Shown here: piece by piece, positions 63,485 through 64,000 of the stretch | How positions within the stretch are numbered: position 1 is the stretch's first letter | Layout of the letters: each line of letters begins with the position of its first letter | DNA from: CALDTK01 sp965215215 | GTDB lineage: Bacteria; Bacteroidota; Bacteroidia; Chitinophagales; Saprospiraceae | DNA length: 64,000 nt | Assembly: GCA_965215215.1 (NCBI GenBank) | Contig: OZ244043.1 | Location: 3,224,001-3,288,000, forward strand | Direction: 5' to 3' | Program-made: the position numbers and the translations under genes | The notes under the pieces: model-generated | Databases searched by the model: none | What the model was told of the DNA's origin: nothing | The model's input: only the letters and a program-made list of their open reading frames with translations

Positions 63485-64000
63485 GTGAACGGAATTATTG
63501 GCCGAAAGCTCGGCATGACGAGCGTCTTCGACGAACGCGGGCGAAACATCGCCTGCACGATTGTACAGGCTGGTCCCTGTATGGTTACTCAAGTCATGAC
63601 TGACGAGGTTAACGGATACTCCGCCTTACAGCTTGCTTTCGGCGAGCGTAAGGCGAAGAACATGACCAAGCCTATGGCTGGCCACCTCGCCAAGGCGGGG
63701 GGGGAGTCGGCACAGAAGATTCTCGAGTTTCGAGACTTTACCGCCGTTGAGAAAGGCCTGGGCGATACCCTGACCGTAGACGAGGTTTTCGCCGTAGGCG
63801 ATAAAGTGCACGCGGCCGGTACTTCCAAGGGTAAGGGCTTCCAGGGCGTAGTGAAGCGCCATAATTTCCGCGGCGTCAACGACGCCACTCACGGTCAACA
63901 CAACCGCCAACGCGCCCCGGGTTCGATCGGTGCGGCCAGTTATCCGGCTAAGGTTTTCAAAGGTATGCGCATGGGGGGTCAAGACGGACACCGCCGGGTG
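63485..64000 (+). CDS. rplC: 50S ribosomal protein L3, C-terminus cut by window end
   Basis: The first 172 codons of L3, with no stop before the window ends. The sequence MNGIIGRKLGMTSVFDERGR (start codon GTG at 63485) and the later KGFQGVVKRHNF and RAPGSIGAASYPAKVFKGMR are L3 signatures, the last near the peptidyl transferase loop. Using GTG places the start right at the family N-terminus. Second gene of the S10 operon. Confidence 0.95.
   Translation, partial: MNGIIGRKLGMTSVFDERGRNIACTIVQAGPCMVTQVMTDEVNGYSALQLAFGERKAKNMTKPMAGHLAKAGGESAQKILEFRDFTAVEKGLGDTLTVDEVFAVGDKVHAAGTSKGKGFQGVVKRHNFRGVNDATHGQHNRQRAPGSIGAASYPAKVFKGMRMGGQDGHRRV

Overview
The window is a gene-dense, high-GC bacterial chromosome segment. 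It carries many families typical of Bacteroidota: DUF4249 lipoproteins beside a TonB-dependent receptor, DUF4293, an OstA-like protein, a BatE-like TPR protein, exbB followed by two exbD genes, a YpdA-type reductase, and an atpBEFHAG operon without atpDC. Several promoters resemble the Bacteroidota -33 TTTG / -7 TAnnTTTG type. The class is not resolved by eye; a high-GC Saprospiria-like lineage is a guess.

Layout. 1-3554: start of a secreted protein (minus strand), then an FAD/NAD oxidoreductase and a membrane polyferredoxin that form a two-gene redox unit. 3555-5554: an AT-rich island holding one PQQ-type sugar dehydrogenase gene flanked by hairpin-rich noncoding DNA. 5555-10888 (minus): an ebo cluster, eboA-eboB-eboC-eboE-eboF, translationally coupled in places and lacking eboD. 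11181-12008 (minus): a small gene pair, one member HEPN-like. 12045-16884 (minus): secreted alpha/beta hydrolase, sugar nucleotidyltransferase, methyltransferase, Kef-type antiporter. 17049-23033: DUF421 protein, then ATP synthase genes atpG-A-H-F-E-B (minus). 23034-31518: helicase-nuclease, aldo/keto reductase, GIN-domain lipoprotein, glycosyltransferase, DUF2141 protein, an unrecognised lipoprotein and a SpoU methyltransferase. 31567-42858: TonB receptor plus DUF4249, pirin, SPL radical SAM protein, ferredoxin reductase, rpsT, HAD phosphatase, sucA and tatD. 43066-45716: tRNA-Ser and the exbB/exbD operon with a strong terminator. 45737-53992: a YciI-like gene with no normal start codon, DUF4293, OstA, BatE-like, prohibitin-like, YpdA, response regulator, polyprenyl synthase, GNAT and a YkoF/MTH1187-like protein. 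54207-59833: ftsK, lolA, GH3-like enzyme, acyl-ACP thioesterase. 59948-64000: the str/S10 ribosomal region rpsL-rpsG-fusA-rpsJ-rplC, cut by the window end.

The clearest candidates for a closer look are the five-gene ebo operon, the YciI-like frame directly after an in-frame stop with no AUG/GUG/UUG, a perfect 54-bp tandem duplication across the exb gene junction that makes a 15-codon chimeric micro-ORF, the HEPN pair, and several conserved-looking hairpins (atpE-atpF gap, rpsJ-rplC gap, upstream of the lipoprotein gene at 29759). No CRISPR array, prophage or insertion sequence was seen.
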